The notes under the pieces were generated by a model. It ran no database searches. It was not told where the DNA came from and was given only the letters and a program-made list of their open reading frames with translations. A DNA stretch of 64,000 nt from Ruegeria meonggei (lineage in GTDB: Bacteria; Pseudomonadota; Alphaproteobacteria; Rhodobacterales; Rhodobacteraceae), in assembly GCF_900172215.1 (NCBI RefSeq), contig NZ_FWFP01000006.1, positions 186,001 to 250,000 on the forward strand, read 5' to 3'. Position numbers and translations under genes: made by a program. Each line of letters begins with the position of its first letter. Position 1 is the first letter of the stretch. Shown here piece after piece: positions 8,461 through 18,175 of the stretch.

Positions 8461-11400
8461 GCCGCGCGACCCCTGAGGCGCGCGTACAGCAGGCTGGACG
8501 CCGCGATGCTAAGCACAAGGATCAGCGCAGCGCCTGCGATGAATGCCCCAAGGCCCATTTGCAGCGCCGACAAGCCTTCTTCGCCGGCGTACAGACCCGA
8601 CAGCCAACCCAGCGGCGCGCCCGATATCACCGGCCATACCATTGTCAGGCCGAACCAGAGTGCCATCGCCAGAACGGTTGCCATCAACGCACCTTGCACC
8701 ACCCGATCCGGGGCGCGCAGCGCCCGGCGCATCGCGGTCATGGGGCGGGCCAGGTCGTTCAGTATTGCCAGTAGCGCAGGCACCAGCAACAACACCAGCA
8801 GCATCCCGAACCCAAGCCCATAAACCAGTGTGATCACTGTGGGTTTCAGAAACTGTGCCTGTTGCGAGCCCTCATACAGCAGCGGGGTCAACCCCAGAAC
8901 CGTTGTCAGAGTTGTCAGCATCACAGGGCGCAACCGGTCTGCGGTGCCCTCGACAATTGACGGGACCAGACCGCGCTCTTGTTGGTAAGCATCAATCGTG
9001 GTCACCAGCACAATCGAATCGTTTATGATGATCCCCGTCATCCCCAGCAGACCCACCACGGTAAACATGCTGAGCGGCACGCCCCAGATGTAATGACCCC
9101 AAATCGCGCCGACCAACCCAAACGGAATGATCGCCATCACCACCAGAGGTCGCGACCAGCTGGCGAAGACCCAGGCCAGAACCAGATAGATTCCGGTCAG
9201 ACAGAGGATCAGACCAGTTCGGGCCTCGTGCAGAAACTCGTTCTCCTGCTCGCTCAGGCCGGACATCCGCCATTCAACCTGTCGCTCGGCGGCTATGTTG
9301 GGCAGGATCTCTTCGCTCAGTGCACGATCGATTTCCGTGGCTCGGACAGGGTCATCCTCAGAGATGTCACCATTTACCGATATCACCCGCAATCCGTTTT
9401 CGCGCTGGACGGTCGAAAAACCGGACTTACGTTCGACCGAGACGATATCGGCCAGCGGCACGTAAACGCCATCAGGGGAGCGCATCAGGGTGCGCTCCAG
9501 GAAATCAGCCGTCAACTCACCCTCGGGCAGTTCTACACGTATTTCGGCGCTACGGGGGCCATCAGGGAAAGTCGCAGCCTCGATCCCGTTCAATCTGTCG
9601 CGCAACACGCGGCCCAGTGTTTCGATTCGGAACCCCAGCGCCTGACCTCGCGCCGTCAGATCCAGTATGTATTCTTCCTTGTCATAGGCCAGACTGTCCT
9701 CCATCGCCGAAACTTCAGGGTACTTCGAAAGTTCGGCCTGCAAGTCCTCGGACGCAGATTTGAGCGTGTTCACATCCGCGCCATAGAACTCCACATCAAT
9801 CGCGTCACCGCCGGGGCCTGACCGCCAGCCCCTAAAGCTGACCAGCTCGACCTTGGGAAGGCGCGGGACAAATTCCTGCAACTCACCAACAAATTCAAAG
9901 CTGGAATAGGGGCGCAGATCGGCGTCGATCAGCTCAATCGAGATTCCACCAAGCAGGTCCGCATCCTTGCCGTCCGCCGCAGCCAGACCAAAGCCTGCAC
10001 TGCCACCAATTTCAGCCAACACGTATTCAATGGGATTGCGACCGTGGCGCTCTTCGTAGATTTGGCCCAGTTCCTCTGTCGCGCGCTGTAACTCGTGCAT
10101 CATCGCAAGTGTTTCGGCGCGTGTGGCACCTTCGACCATGATAAAGTTACCCGTGACCGATCCGCGTTCAGGCGCGTTGAAGAACCGCCAGTTCACATCG
10201 CCTTTGATGAAAAGCGCGATCTGGCTGGCGAGGATCACAACCATTGCCGCCACAACCACATATCGGGCCCAGATTACCCAGGAGATTAGCGGCCGGAACA
10301 GATGGTCCCGCACCCTACGAAAACCGCGATTCACCACGCGGTTGGGCATGTCGTACCAATGCTCTTTGGCTGAGTGCGCGATGGCATGGGCCATGTGATT
10401 GGGCAGAATCAGAAAACATTCGATCAATGAGGCGATCAACACTGCAATCACGGTAAAGGGGATATCGCGGATCAATTCCCCGAACCGGCCACCAATGGCA
10501 GTCAGGCCAAAAAATGCGATCACGGTGGTCAGGGTGGCGGCAAAAACCGGCATCGCCATGCGGCGCGCTGCGCGCTCGGCAGCCACCACCGGGGCCTCAC
10601 CCAGTCGCCTTGCGCGGAAATCGGCATGCTCACCGACCACGATGGCATCGTCCACGACGATGCCCAGCGTGATGATCAGCCCGAACAGCGACACCATATT
10701 GATCGACAGCCCGCCGATGTACATGAAGGCAATCGCCGCTGACATCGCCACCGGGATACCGGCGGCGACCCAAAAAGCGATGCGAGCATTTAAGAACAGA
10801 AAGAGCAGGCAAACCACAAGGCCCAGCCCCACAAGCCCATTGTCCACCAAAATGTCCAATCGGTCAGTAATTGCTTGCGCACGGGTGCGGATCAGTTCAA
10901 CCGTCACGCCTTCGGGCAGGCTGGCCTGCATCTCAGTGACAACATCCTCAACAGTGCGCTGAATTTCGATTGCGTCGCCAAGGTTCGAGCGGTCAACTCG
11001 GATCGACATGGCCGGGTTTTCACCAACGAAATAGCTGCGATTGCGGTCCGCTCCTTCAACCCGGATCCGTGCCACATCGCCAACTAAAAGCTTGGAACCA
11101 TCGGCAAAGTTGCGTAGCGCGATGCCTTCAATCTGTTCCGGAGAGCGCTTTTCCGTGCCGGTGCGAATTCGCGCATTGGCCCCGGTCACGTCACCCGCCG
11201 GGTTCGCGGTCACCTCGGCGGCGACGGCCTGGGCAATCTCGGACAAGGTGATATCATTGGCGATCAGCTGCGCGGTGGGCACCTCGACTACTACGCGCGG
11301 TGCAGCGAGACCCCGGATGGTCGTGCGGGTCACGCCAGCCGCAAACAGACGGTTGATTAGCTCATCAGTGAATTTGGCCAACTGGTCAGGCGCTACCGGG

Positions 11401-11855
11401 CCGGTGACCACTACATCCGTGACCCGATCCCTCCAAGCTCTGCGTTGGATCGTCGGCGTCTCTGAATCGTCAGGCAAACTGTCCACACCATCAATCGCTG
11501 TCCTGACTTCTTCAACTGCTCGGGACATGTCCCAGTTCGGCTCAAATTCCAGACTTATCCGCGCCGAGCCCTCTCTCGATGTTGTATAAGTGTATGCAAC
11601 ACCCTCGACCGCCAACAAAGACGGCTCAAGCAACTGAACGATACCTTTGTCAACATCCTCAGGACCAGCGCTGTCCCACTCGACGTTTACAGTCACCTCT
11701 TCAAGGATCACGTCCGGGAAAAATTGGGCCCGCATGTTCGGAATGGCCGCAGCTCCCAGAACCAGCATCACCAGCAACAGCAGATTGGCGACCGTCCGGT
11801 GCCGGGTGAAATAACTGAGGATCCCACCCGCCGCGCCGGGGATATCGCGCATCAT
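8457..11855 (-). CDS. RND efflux transporter permease (AcrB family)
   Basis: This is a 1132-residue inner-membrane proton-driven exporter of the HAE/AcrB class. It shows the first helix (RTVANLLLLVMLVLGAAAIPNMRAQFFP), two large periplasmic loops, and VVDDAIVVGEH in the fourth helix region, which holds the adjacent aspartates of the proton relay. It is longer than typical AcrB (~1040) because of an extra C-terminal stretch with two more hydrophobic segments. It follows the membrane fusion protein gene by five bases. No outer-membrane TolC-like gene is adjacent, so it likely uses one encoded elsewhere. The substrate cannot be inferred. Confidence 0.92.
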   Translation of the reverse strand: MMRDIPGAAGGILSYFTRHRTVANLLLLVMLVLGAAAIPNMRAQFFPDVILEEVTVNVEWDSAGPEDVDKGIVQLLEPSLLAVEGVAYTYTTSREGSARISLEFEPNWDMSRAVEEVRTAIDGVDSLPDDSETPTIQRRAWRDRVTDVVVTGPVAPDQLAKFTDELINRLFAAGVTRTTIRGLAAPRVVVEVPTAQLIANDITLSEIAQAVAAEVTANPAGDVTGANARIRTGTEKRSPEQIEGIALRNFADGSKLLVGDVARIRVEGADRNRSYFVGENPAMSIRVDRSNLGDAIEIQRTVEDVVTEMQASLPEGVTVELIRTRAQAITDRLDILVDNGLVGLGLVVCLLFLFLNARIAFWVAAGIPVAMSAAIAFMYIGGLSINMVSLFGLIITLGIVVDDAIVVGEHADFRARRLGEAPVVAAERAARRMAMPVFAATLTTVIAFFGLTAIGGRFGELIRDIPFTVIAVLIASLIECFLILPNHMAHAIAHSAKEHWYDMPNRVVNRGFRRVRDHLFRPLISWVIWARYVVVAAMVVILASQIALFIKGDVNWRFFNAPERGSVTGNFIMVEGATRAETLAMMHELQRATEELGQIYEERHGRNPIEYVLAEIGGSAGFGLAAADGKDADLLGGISIELIDADLRPYSSFEFVGELQEFVPRLPKVELVSFRGWRSGPGGDAIDVEFYGADVNTLKSASEDLQAELSKYPEVSAMEDSLAYDKEEYILDLTARGQALGFRIETLGRVLRDRLNGIEAATFPDGPRSAEIRVELPEGELTADFLERTLMRSPDGVYVPLADIVSVERKSGFSTVQRENGLRVISVNGDISEDDPVRATEIDRALSEEILPNIAAERQVEWRMSGLSEQENEFLHEARTGLILCLTGIYLVLAWVFASWSRPLVVMAIIPFGLVGAIWGHYIWGVPLSMFTVVGLLGMTGIIINDSIVLVTTIDAYQQERGLVPSIVEGTADRLRPVMLTTLTTVLGLTPLLYEGSQQAQFLKPTVITLVYGLGFGMLLVLLLVPALLAILNDLARPMTAMRRALRAPDRVVQGALMATVLAMALWFGLTMVWPVISGAPLGWLSGLYAGEEGLSALQMGLGAFIAGAALILVLSIAASSLLYARLRGRAA

Positions 11856-11860
11856 GGCGC

Positions 11861-13321
11861 CTAACCCCCTGCCCGGTTTTCAATACTGCGGACCAGCGAT
11901 GCAGGCACCTTGGCTTCGCTCAATTGACCCAGAGCCCGGGCTTTGGCGTCTTCGGTCATCCGTGCACTGGCCTCAACCTGGGCGACCAGTTGGGCGCGCT
12001 GCTCATCCGACAGCTCGACCATGTTCGCCTCGGCCCCGGCGTTGGCCTCGGTACGGATGGGGCGCACACGGACGCCAGCCCCCAGCAGCGGCGTGCGGCC
12101 GATCACAACCTCACGCCCGGCCAATCCCGCACCGCGCAACAGAACCTCGTCATCCTGACGGCGGATCAGTTGCACAGGCAGCGCCTCAAGCCGGTCGTCC
12201 ATGCCCAGAACCAGCACATTGCCGACGGCATCCAGAGCGGATGACGGCAGTCGCACCACATTGTCCAGCGCCTGTTCCTGCACCGACACAGTGACAAAAT
12301 CGCCGGGTTTGAACCCGGGCGCGTCGTCAAGCCGGGCATAGATCAGCCGCCCCGTCTGCCCCTCACCCGCCGAGCCACTGTCGCGGCTTATACGGCCAGA
12401 CGCCGACAGGTCTGTGCCCGTCACCTCAAGAGAGACTGTCACCGATGCGTTGATCAGATCGCCTTCGTCATCCAACAGGCGCACGTATTGCGCCGTGGAC
12501 ACACGAAACGCCACCTCCAGCGCATTGGGGTCGACAAGTTCAGCCAGTTTTTCATTGGCCGAAACCAAACGCCCTTCGACCAGCGTTACATCCGTCAAGG
12601 TTCCATCAAAGCGGGCGCGAACCGTCATATCATCCAAATCACGCTCGGCGCCCTCAAGAGCGATACGAGTGCGGGCCAATAAAGTCGTCGCCTGATCAAC
12701 ACGCGACTCGGCCTGTGCCAGTGCAATGCGGCGGGCCAGAACCGATTGCTGTGCCGCGGCTTCAGCCAGCTCGGCCTCTTCTACCGAGGCCGCGGCCCCG
12801 ACCCCGCGTGTTTGCAAATCTTTCTGACGTTGCAACGCCCGACCCCGCAATTCCGCTTGCGCCTCGGCCGAGTTCAGCTCGTCTTGCGCCAACAACAAAG
12901 ACCGCTCGGCGTCGCGTTCCTCGAACTGTGCGTCCAGCAAGTCGGATTTGGCGCGATCCAGCGCGGATTGCGCATCTGCCGGATCAAGCTCGACCAGAAT
13001 TTCGTCTGCAGTGACCGAGCCGCCATCCTCGAAATCTTCCGCCAGCGCCACCACACGTCCGCCCAGCGCGGCGCGCAGTTCCAGCCTACGGCGACTTTGA
13101 ACCTCGCCAAACGCTTCCAGATAGGGCGTGATTGATTCCAGCTCTGCGGTCCGAACGCTGACGGCGAATACTCGTTCGCGCGCCTCTGGCTGGGCTTCAT
13201 CACGGGTCAGCACATCCTGAACCGCGCTGGCAATCATCTGAAAGGCAACAAACAGCAAAGCCAGCGTCACGGACGCCAGAAAAACACCGACAAGGCTTTG
13301 CCGTAAAAATCGCATTTTCAC
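11861..13321 (-). CDS. RND efflux periplasmic adaptor (membrane fusion protein)
   Basis: This 486-residue protein has an N-terminal membrane anchor (residues ~8-30), a lipoyl-like segment (GGRVVALAEDFEDGGSVTADEIL), a long alpha-helical hairpin rich in Ala, Glu and Gln (residues ~115-235), a second half-lipoyl and a beta-barrel domain. It should link the RND permease directly downstream to an outer-membrane channel. The C-terminal ~60 residues (ELSDEQRAQLVAQVEASARM) form an extra helical tail. The two genes form a transporter operon with a promoter probably in the 98 bases before the start. Confidence 0.9.
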   Translation of the reverse strand: MKMRFLRQSLVGVFLASVTLALLFVAFQMIASAVQDVLTRDEAQPEARERVFAVSVRTAELESITPYLEAFGEVQSRRRLELRAALGGRVVALAEDFEDGGSVTADEILVELDPADAQSALDRAKSDLLDAQFEERDAERSLLLAQDELNSAEAQAELRGRALQRQKDLQTRGVGAAASVEEAELAEAAAQQSVLARRIALAQAESRVDQATTLLARTRIALEGAERDLDDMTVRARFDGTLTDVTLVEGRLVSANEKLAELVDPNALEVAFRVSTAQYVRLLDDEGDLINASVTVSLEVTGTDLSASGRISRDSGSAGEGQTGRLIYARLDDAPGFKPGDFVTVSVQEQALDNVVRLPSSALDAVGNVLVLGMDDRLEALPVQLIRRQDDEVLLRGAGLAGREVVIGRTPLLGAGVRVRPIRTEANAGAEANMVELSDEQRAQLVAQVEASARMTEDAKARALGQLSEAKVPASLVRSIENRAGG

Positions 13322-13419
13322 TCACCCGGGTTGCGTCAGGCTGCCAAGTTGAAATGTAGCCGCGCGGAAAAATATGCCAAGCCACAAAGCGGTTATGACC
13401 TGTTGAACGTATGAACAGT

Positions 13420-13962
13420 CTACTTCCGTCGCAGATTTTCGTCCAATCTGGGCATTATTTCCACGAAATTGCAGGGACGGTGTCGGTAATCGAACTGTTT
13501 TTCCAAAATCCCGTCCCAGGCGTCCTTGCAGGCACCCGGGCTGCCGGGCAGTGCAAACAGATACGTTCCCCCAGCCACACCACCTGTTGCGCGGGACTGC
13601 ACAGCCGAGGTGCCGATCTTTTCCATCGACAGGAAAGTGAAAACGGTGCCGAACGCCTCAATCTCTTTTTCATAGACGTCCCGATGCGCCTCGACGGTCA
13701 CATCGCGGCCGGTCAGGCCGGTGCCACCGGTTGAGATCACGACATCAATTGCCGGGTCCGCAATCCATAGGCGCAATTGGGCTGCGATATCCGTCCGCTC
13801 ATCCGGGATAATCTGGCGATCTGACACCAAATGGCCCGCGCGTTCGATCCGATCGACCAATGTCTGCCCCGAGCGGTCATCGTCCAGCGAACGCGTGTCC
13901 GAGACGGTCAGAACGGCGATCCGGACGGGAATGAACTCTTTGTTTTCGTCAATGCGCGACAT
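13420..13962 (-). CDS. moaB: Molybdenum cofactor biosynthesis protein B
   Basis: This 180-residue protein is of the MoaB/MogA type that adenylylates molybdopterin before molybdenum insertion. It contains VLTVSDTRSLDDDRSG, VVISTGGTGLTGRD and ALPGSPGACKDAWDGIL, all typical of MoaB. It is the last gene of an apparent minus-strand operon (UDG, phosphoesterase, LysE exporter, moaB), six bases after the LysE gene. Other molybdopterin genes, moaD and moaE, lie about 36 kb away in this window. Confidence 0.92.
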   Translation of the reverse strand: MSRIDENKEFIPVRIAVLTVSDTRSLDDDRSGQTLVDRIERAGHLVSDRQIIPDERTDIAAQLRLWIADPAIDVVISTGGTGLTGRDVTVEAHRDVYEKEIEAFGTVFTFLSMEKIGTSAVQSRATGGVAGGTYLFALPGSPGACKDAWDGILEKQFDYRHRPCNFVEIMPRLDENLRRK

Positions 13963-13968
13963 GTGGCC

Positions 13969-14589
13969 TCAGGCCCTTTCCATGATGGCAAGCCGGATGG
14001 CAAGGGCAGCAAATATCCCCCCGGTCACCCAACCCATAATATGTGAGGCACGCGGGTTCTGGATCAGAACCCGGCTTGCGCCACCGGCAAACACCCCAAC
14101 CAGCCCGTTCACCACAAACCCACCCAGCGCGATGATTATGCCGAAGGTCAGGAATTGCAGCAGAATCGATCCGGTATCCGGGTTCACAAACTGCGGAATG
14201 AAGGCCAGCACAAACAGAATGACCTTGGGATTGGTCAGGTTCACCACCAGCCCGTCACGAAAAGCAAATCGCGTGGGTTTGACTGGTGCTTCGTCGGACA
14301 TCGCGCCATTCCGGATTGCGCCCCATGCGAGATACAGCAGATAGGCCACTCCCATCCAGCGGATGACGTCAAACAGCCACGGCAGGCTGGACACAGCCGC
14401 ACCAAGGCCCAGACCGGCTACTGAGACATGTATCAGCGATCCTGTGGACACACCGGCGCTGGCGGCCAGCGCAGGTTGCGCTCCGGACCGCAGGCCCTGA
14501 CCGAAACAGAACAACATATCCGCACCGGGTGTAAAAATCAGGGCAAGAGCCGCTGGAATGAAGGCCAGCAGCGTGACCGTTTCGATCAT
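13969..14589 (-). CDS. LysE family amino-acid exporter
   Basis: This 206-residue inner-membrane protein has about six hydrophobic segments. The N-terminal pattern (IPAALALIFTPGADMLFCFGQGLRSG) and the middle GDGLVVNLTNPKVILF segment are those of the LysE/RhtB exporters, which expel amino acids or homoserine derivatives. The substrate cannot be predicted. Its ATG overlaps the TGA of the upstream phosphoesterase gene as ATGA. Confidence 0.9.
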   Translation of the reverse strand: MIETVTLLAFIPAALALIFTPGADMLFCFGQGLRSGAQPALAASAGVSTGSLIHVSVAGLGLGAAVSSLPWLFDVIRWMGVAYLLYLAWGAIRNGAMSDEAPVKPTRFAFRDGLVVNLTNPKVILFVLAFIPQFVNPDTGSILLQFLTFGIIIALGGFVVNGLVGVFAGGASRVLIQNPRASHIMGWVTGGIFAALAIRLAIMERA

Positions 14590-15188
14590 ACACTCACCTC
14601 GAACCAGTTTACCTTGGGCCCCAGATTGGCGACTTGTGCGCGTCCGATGGTGCCTCGATAGCCCCAGCTGTCATGGATATGGCCGCAAAAGACGTGTTGT
14701 GGCTGCAACCTTTCAACCGCGTCGCGCACCGCGACGGACCCGACCGCATCGCCCAGTGAGGTGACATCGCCATGCCCTTTGGGCGGAGAATGCGCGATCA
14801 GGATATCAACCGCATCACAACGCTCCAGCAATTCGGCGGCCTCGGCCTCGGACAGGTCGCAAGACCAGTCACCGAACGGCGTATTGGGCACGCCATAGCC
14901 CAGCCCGAACAGGCGCAGCCCGTCCAGGGTCATGCCCGCACCGTGCAGAACATGGACCCCTTCGGGCGCGGCGTCGGTCAGTTCCCCGGCACTTTCGGCG
15001 TTTCCGGGTACCAACACCAAAGGCGCGGTGACGCCTGACAGCATCTCCATCGCGTCATCCAGCCCTTGCCGCAAGTTGCAGTAATCGCCAGCCCCGATGA
15101 CCAGATCTGCCTCGGCACTGGCGGCAACTATTTCGGCCGCGCGGTTGCGCGCCATATGCAAGTCCGAGAAGGCCAGAATGCGCATCAT
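14586..15188 (-). CDS. Metallophosphoesterase, YfcE/calcineurin-like
   Basis: This 200-residue protein has the calcineurin-like metal motifs: FSDLHM at the N-terminus, GAGDY, VPGNAES, IAHSPPKGHGD and FCGHIHDSWG. It is a soluble di-metal phosphoesterase of unknown substrate. The ATG at 15188 overlaps the UDG stop as ATGA and is preceded by a run of G residues that fits a ribosome binding site; the frame is open further upstream but inside the UDG gene. It is a member of the UDG-LysE-moaB operon. Confidence 0.85.
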   Translation of the reverse strand: MMRILAFSDLHMARNRAAEIVAASAEADLVIGAGDYCNLRQGLDDAMEMLSGVTAPLVLVPGNAESAGELTDAAPEGVHVLHGAGMTLDGLRLFGLGYGVPNTPFGDWSCDLSEAEAAELLERCDAVDILIAHSPPKGHGDVTSLGDAVGSVAVRDAVERLQPQHVFCGHIHDSWGYRGTIGRAQVANLGPKVNWFEVSV

Positions 15189-15949
15189 TGCCCCCCCAGC
15201 CGGGCCTTCAGGTCCAGCAAATCCGCCCAGGCCTGCCGCTTCATCTGCGGTTGGCGCAGCAGGTAGGCGGGGTGGAACATCGGGATCACCGGCAGTTCCA
15301 GTGCCAGATCCCACTGCCCACGCAGCCGGGTAATGCCGCGTTTGCCCAGCACTGCCTGACAGCTGATATTGCCCATGACGACCAGTACCTCGGGCTTGGC
15401 CAGCGCCACATGCCGTTCCAGAAACGGTTTCATCATGCCGATCTCTTCGGGTTTGGGGTCACGGTTCTGCGGTGGCCGCCAGGGCAGAACATTGGTGATA
15501 TAGACGGAATCAGAGCGGCTGAGGTCAATCGCGGCCAGCATCCTATCCAGCAATTGCCCGGCGCGCCCGACAAAGGGCTTGCCTTCGCGGTCTTCCTCGC
15601 GGCCCGGTGCCTCGCCGATGATCATCACCCGCGCACCCGGGGTGCCGTCGGAAAAGACCAGTTGCCGTGCGCCGCGCTTCAGTTCGCAATGGTTGAACCC
15701 GTCCATCGCCGCGCGCAGCTGATCCAGCGACCCGGCAGCCAGAGCCGCCGATTTCGCCACCGTAACCGGGTCGACTTTTGCGGGCTTGGCAGGGGCCACC
15801 TGCGCAGCAGTGGGTTTTTTGGCCTTGGGCGTGGTATCCGGCAGCGCATAGCGATCCACCGGCACATCACCGATCGCTTCTGTTGCGCCAAGTTCAATCT
15901 GCCAGTCCAGCAGGGCCCGCGCGGTATGATAGTCCAAAGCCGATTCCAT
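15185..15949 (-). CDS. Uracil-DNA glycosylase, family 4/5-like
   Basis: This 254-residue DNA repair enzyme removes uracil. The active-site block GEAPGREEDREGKPFVGRAG and the second motif HPAYLLRQP are clear. The first ~75 residues are a variable lysine/proline/alanine-rich extension. The four cysteines that bind a 4Fe-4S cluster in classic family-4 enzymes are not all present: HCELK has one, and the usual CRPPGNR is WRPPQNR. This seems usual for alphaproteobacterial members, from memory. I chose MESALDYHTARALL at 15949, preceded by GTGGGG, since the longer frame overlaps the divergent gene. Confidence 0.85.
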   Translation of the reverse strand: MESALDYHTARALLDWQIELGATEAIGDVPVDRYALPDTTPKAKKPTAAQVAPAKPAKVDPVTVAKSAALAAGSLDQLRAAMDGFNHCELKRGARQLVFSDGTPGARVMIIGEAPGREEDREGKPFVGRAGQLLDRMLAAIDLSRSDSVYITNVLPWRPPQNRDPKPEEIGMMKPFLERHVALAKPEVLVVMGNISCQAVLGKRGITRLRGQWDLALELPVIPMFHPAYLLRQPQMKRQAWADLLDLKARLGGQ

Positions 15950-16034
15950 ACCCCACAATCTAACCAGCTTTTGATCGAGGGAAAGCGAATAGGCCTTGAT
16001 CGGGCGGTCCGCCGCACCGACCATGGGTCCGTTC

Positions 16035-16664
16035 ATGATGATGTTATTGCGATTCCTTTTGATTGGCGTGTTGTTGACTACGGTCGGCAGCCCTGCATTT
16101 TCACAGCTTTTCGACCGCAACAGCCAGTGCCGCGGCGGGCAGTTTCAATGTGGCAGCCGCTGCTGTTCGGCCGGTCAGAGATGCAGCTTTGACGGCTATT
16201 GCATCCGCGCGGGCGGCACCTATTGCGGCGGTGGCCGGTCCTGTGGTGCGTTTGAGCGCTGCGTGGCAGGCGGTACGCGCTGCGCGCCTGCGGGGGCCAA
16301 CAAATGCAATTCGCGCCTCGATTGTTCTGGCAACACGTTCTGCAATGCGCGCGGTGAATGCGAGAGGATCAGGCCTGAATTTGACCCAAACACCGCCATC
16401 CAGGGCCTGCCCACCTTATGCGACGACGGCCAGTCCTGCGCATCCGGATCGTCCTGTTTGCCGGGCGGCGGATGCTCGCGCCCCGGCTGGTTCATGTGCG
16501 AGGAAACCGACTCGCAATGCCGTCCCGGGTTCAAGTGTTCCGAACATCAGGGCTGTGTTCCGATCAAGGCCATCGATTGCGGCTATGGCAAATGGTGCAA
16601 ACCCGGTGAACAATGCTTGCCCGACGGCGGATGCGAGAAACTGTCCGAAGGCTCTGATCCTTAG
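16035..16664 (+). CDS. Secreted cysteine-repeat protein (six C-x5-C-x5-C-x5-C units), unknown function
   Basis: This ~209-residue protein has an N-terminal signal peptide (MLLRFLLIGVLLTTVGSPAFS) and 26 cysteines after it. They fall into six units, five of them four cysteines spaced by five or six residues, for example CDDGQSCASGSSCLPGGGC and CGYGKWCKPGEQCLPDGGC. The first unit carries a CC pair and two extra cysteines. Seven-residue linkers separate most units, with a 19-residue linker between units 3 and 4. The spacing suggests small disulfide-knotted modules in the periplasm or outside. I do not recognise a named family. Several in-frame ATGs exist from 15996; the start is uncertain. Confidence 0.75.
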   Translation: MMMLLRFLLIGVLLTTVGSPAFSQLFDRNSQCRGGQFQCGSRCCSAGQRCSFDGYCIRAGGTYCGGGRSCGAFERCVAGGTRCAPAGANKCNSRLDCSGNTFCNARGECERIRPEFDPNTAIQGLPTLCDDGQSCASGSSCLPGGGCSRPGWFMCEETDSQCRPGFKCSEHQGCVPIKAIDCGYGKWCKPGEQCLPDGGCEKLSEGSDP

Positions 16665-16665
16665 G

Positions 16666-16694
16666 TTGCCTCGGCGCGCCCGGCTTCTTATAAG
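16666..16694 (+). promoter_or_regulatory. Sigma-70-type promoter for pyrB
   Basis: TTGCCT (16666-16671), a 17-base spacer and TATAAG (16689-16694) match the housekeeping consensus. A transcript would begin near 16701, about 24 bases before the pyrB start, which has CAGGAG upstream. The -35 begins two bases after the stop of the cysteine-repeat gene. Confidence 0.7.
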
Positions 16695-16724
16695 CAGGCC
16701 GATTGTCAGACAGGAGCCCGCCCC

Positions 16725-17660
16725 ATGCGTTTCGCCCATCGTCACCTTCTTGGCATTGAGCATCTGTCGCAATCCGATATCACCGCCATCCTTGACCTGG
16801 CTGAGAAATATGTCGACCTGAACCGGCAGTCCGCCAAACATTCGGACGTGCTGTCGGGGCTGACCCAGATCAACATGTTCTTTGAAAACTCGACCCGCAC
16901 GCAGGCCAGCTTTGAGATCGCTGGCAAGCGTCTGGGCGCGGATGTGATGAATATGGCGATGCAGGCGAGCTCGATCAAAAAAGGCGAGACGCTGATCGAC
17001 ACAGCGATGACCCTGAACGCGATGCACCCCGATCTGCTGGTGGTGCGCCATCCGCATTCCGGCGCGGTGGACTTGTTGGCACAGAAAGTCAATTGTGCGG
17101 TGCTGAACGCGGGCGACGGGCGGCATGAACATCCAACGCAGGCCCTGCTGGACGCGCTGACCATTCGCCGCGCCAAGGGACGTTTGCACCGGCTCAACAT
17201 TGCTATTTGCGGCGATGTTGCCCATTCCCGCGTAGCGCGGTCGAACCTGATCCTGCTGGGCAAGATGGAAAACCGCATCCGCCTGATCGGTCCACCGACA
17301 CTGGTCCCCAGCCAGTTTGTCGATTTTGGTGCCGAGATTTATGACGATATGAACGAAGGCCTGAAGGACGTCGATGTCGTGATGATGCTGCGTCTTCAGA
17401 AAGAGCGGATGGATGGAGGTTTTATCCCTTCGGAACGCGAGTATTACCACCGCTACGGACTGGACGCCGCCAAGCTGGCGCTGGCCAAGCCCGATGCCAT
17501 CGTGATGCATCCCGGCCCGATGAACCGCGGGGTCGAGATTGACGGCACGCTGGCCGACGATATCAACCGCTCTGTCATCCAGGAACAGGTTGAGATGGGC
17601 GTCGCCGTTCGCATGGCCGCGATGGAGCTGCTGGCCCGAAATCAGCGAGACGCCGCATGA
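16725..17660 (+). CDS. pyrB: Aspartate carbamoyltransferase catalytic subunit
   Basis: This 311-residue enzyme joins carbamoyl phosphate and aspartate to carbamoyl aspartate, step two of pyrimidine synthesis. [12 protein letters not shown] (carbamoyl phosphate loop, residues 54-64), [22 protein letters not shown] and [12 protein letters not shown] are all present. No regulatory pyrI gene follows; instead a dihydroorotase homologue that lacks metal ligands lies 0.9 kb downstream. This fits the large ATCase/pseudo-dihydroorotase complexes known from Pseudomonas. The last four bases overlap the next gene. Confidence 0.95.
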   Translation: MRFAHRHLLGIEHLSQSDITAILDLAEKYVDLNRQSAKHSDVLSGLTQINMFFENSTRTQASFEIAGKRLGADVMNMAMQASSIKKGETLIDTAMTLNAMHPDLLVVRHPHSGAVDLLAQKVNCAVLNAGDGRHEHPTQALLDALTIRRAKGRLHRLNIAICGDVAHSRVARSNLILLGKMENRIRLIGPPTLVPSQFVDFGAEIYDDMNEGLKDVDVVMMLRLQKERMDGGFIPSEREYYHRYGLDAAKLALAKPDAIVMHPGPMNRGVEIDGTLADDINRSVIQEQVEMGVAVRMAAMELLARNQRDAA

Positions 17661-18175
17661 GCAACCTGACAGTCGCCCCTCATGAACGCGGCGTGCTGCG
17701 CCTGTTTTCGCTGGACATGCGCACCGAAGAAGCGAAGTTCCTGCGCGAACCCGGTGCTGCGGATCAGATTTTGGGCGTCAGCGGGCTGGACCCGGCGCAG
17801 ATCGACGTTTTCCCGGTGTCGGACCTCGAAGAGCTGGGGCTTTTTGGCTATCTGAACGATGGGTGCGGCGTCTCTGCGGATCAGCTGAACCGCACTATGC
17901 TTGAGGCCATCGAAGGCTGGGTCATGGTCCTGCGCAGCGCGGCCTTTGACGGGCAGGGTGCGGATCTGAAGCCGGACCCCCGCGTGCATCTGGTCGGTCT
18001 TTACACCGAAGAGACCACCAACTGGACCGGCGGCAAGATCGAAACCGAAAGCGCCAAGCCGTTTTCTGCCCCGCAGACCCTGCCCGAAGGTCCCAAACCG
18101 CGTCGCATCGGCTCGGCCGTTCTGGCGCTTGTTATCCTGCTTGTTGTCGGAGGGGTCCTATGGCTGATCCTGTGA
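17657..18175 (+). CDS. Conserved hypothetical protein with C-terminal membrane anchor, in pyr cluster
   Basis: This 172-residue protein has a soluble N-terminal ~145 residues and a single C-terminal transmembrane helix (residues ~150-172) after a positively charged PKPRR, as in tail-anchored proteins. The soluble part has no motif I recognise. The ATG overlaps the pyrB stop as ATGA and its 3' end overlaps the next small gene by 16 bases, so pyrB, both small genes, pyrC-like and plsY form one tight transcription unit. By context it could tether or tune the pyrimidine complex, but this is inference. Confidence 0.8.
   Translation: MSNLTVAPHERGVLRLFSLDMRTEEAKFLREPGAADQILGVSGLDPAQIDVFPVSDLEELGLFGYLNDGCGVSADQLNRTMLEAIEGWVMVLRSAAFDGQGADLKPDPRVHLVGLYTEETTNWTGGKIETESAKPFSAPQTLPEGPKPRRIGSAVLALVILLVVGGVLWLIL

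Noticed and set aside
15188..16192. 334-codon plus-strand frame
   Set aside because: It is antisense to the uracil-DNA glycosylase gene and has no recognisable domain.
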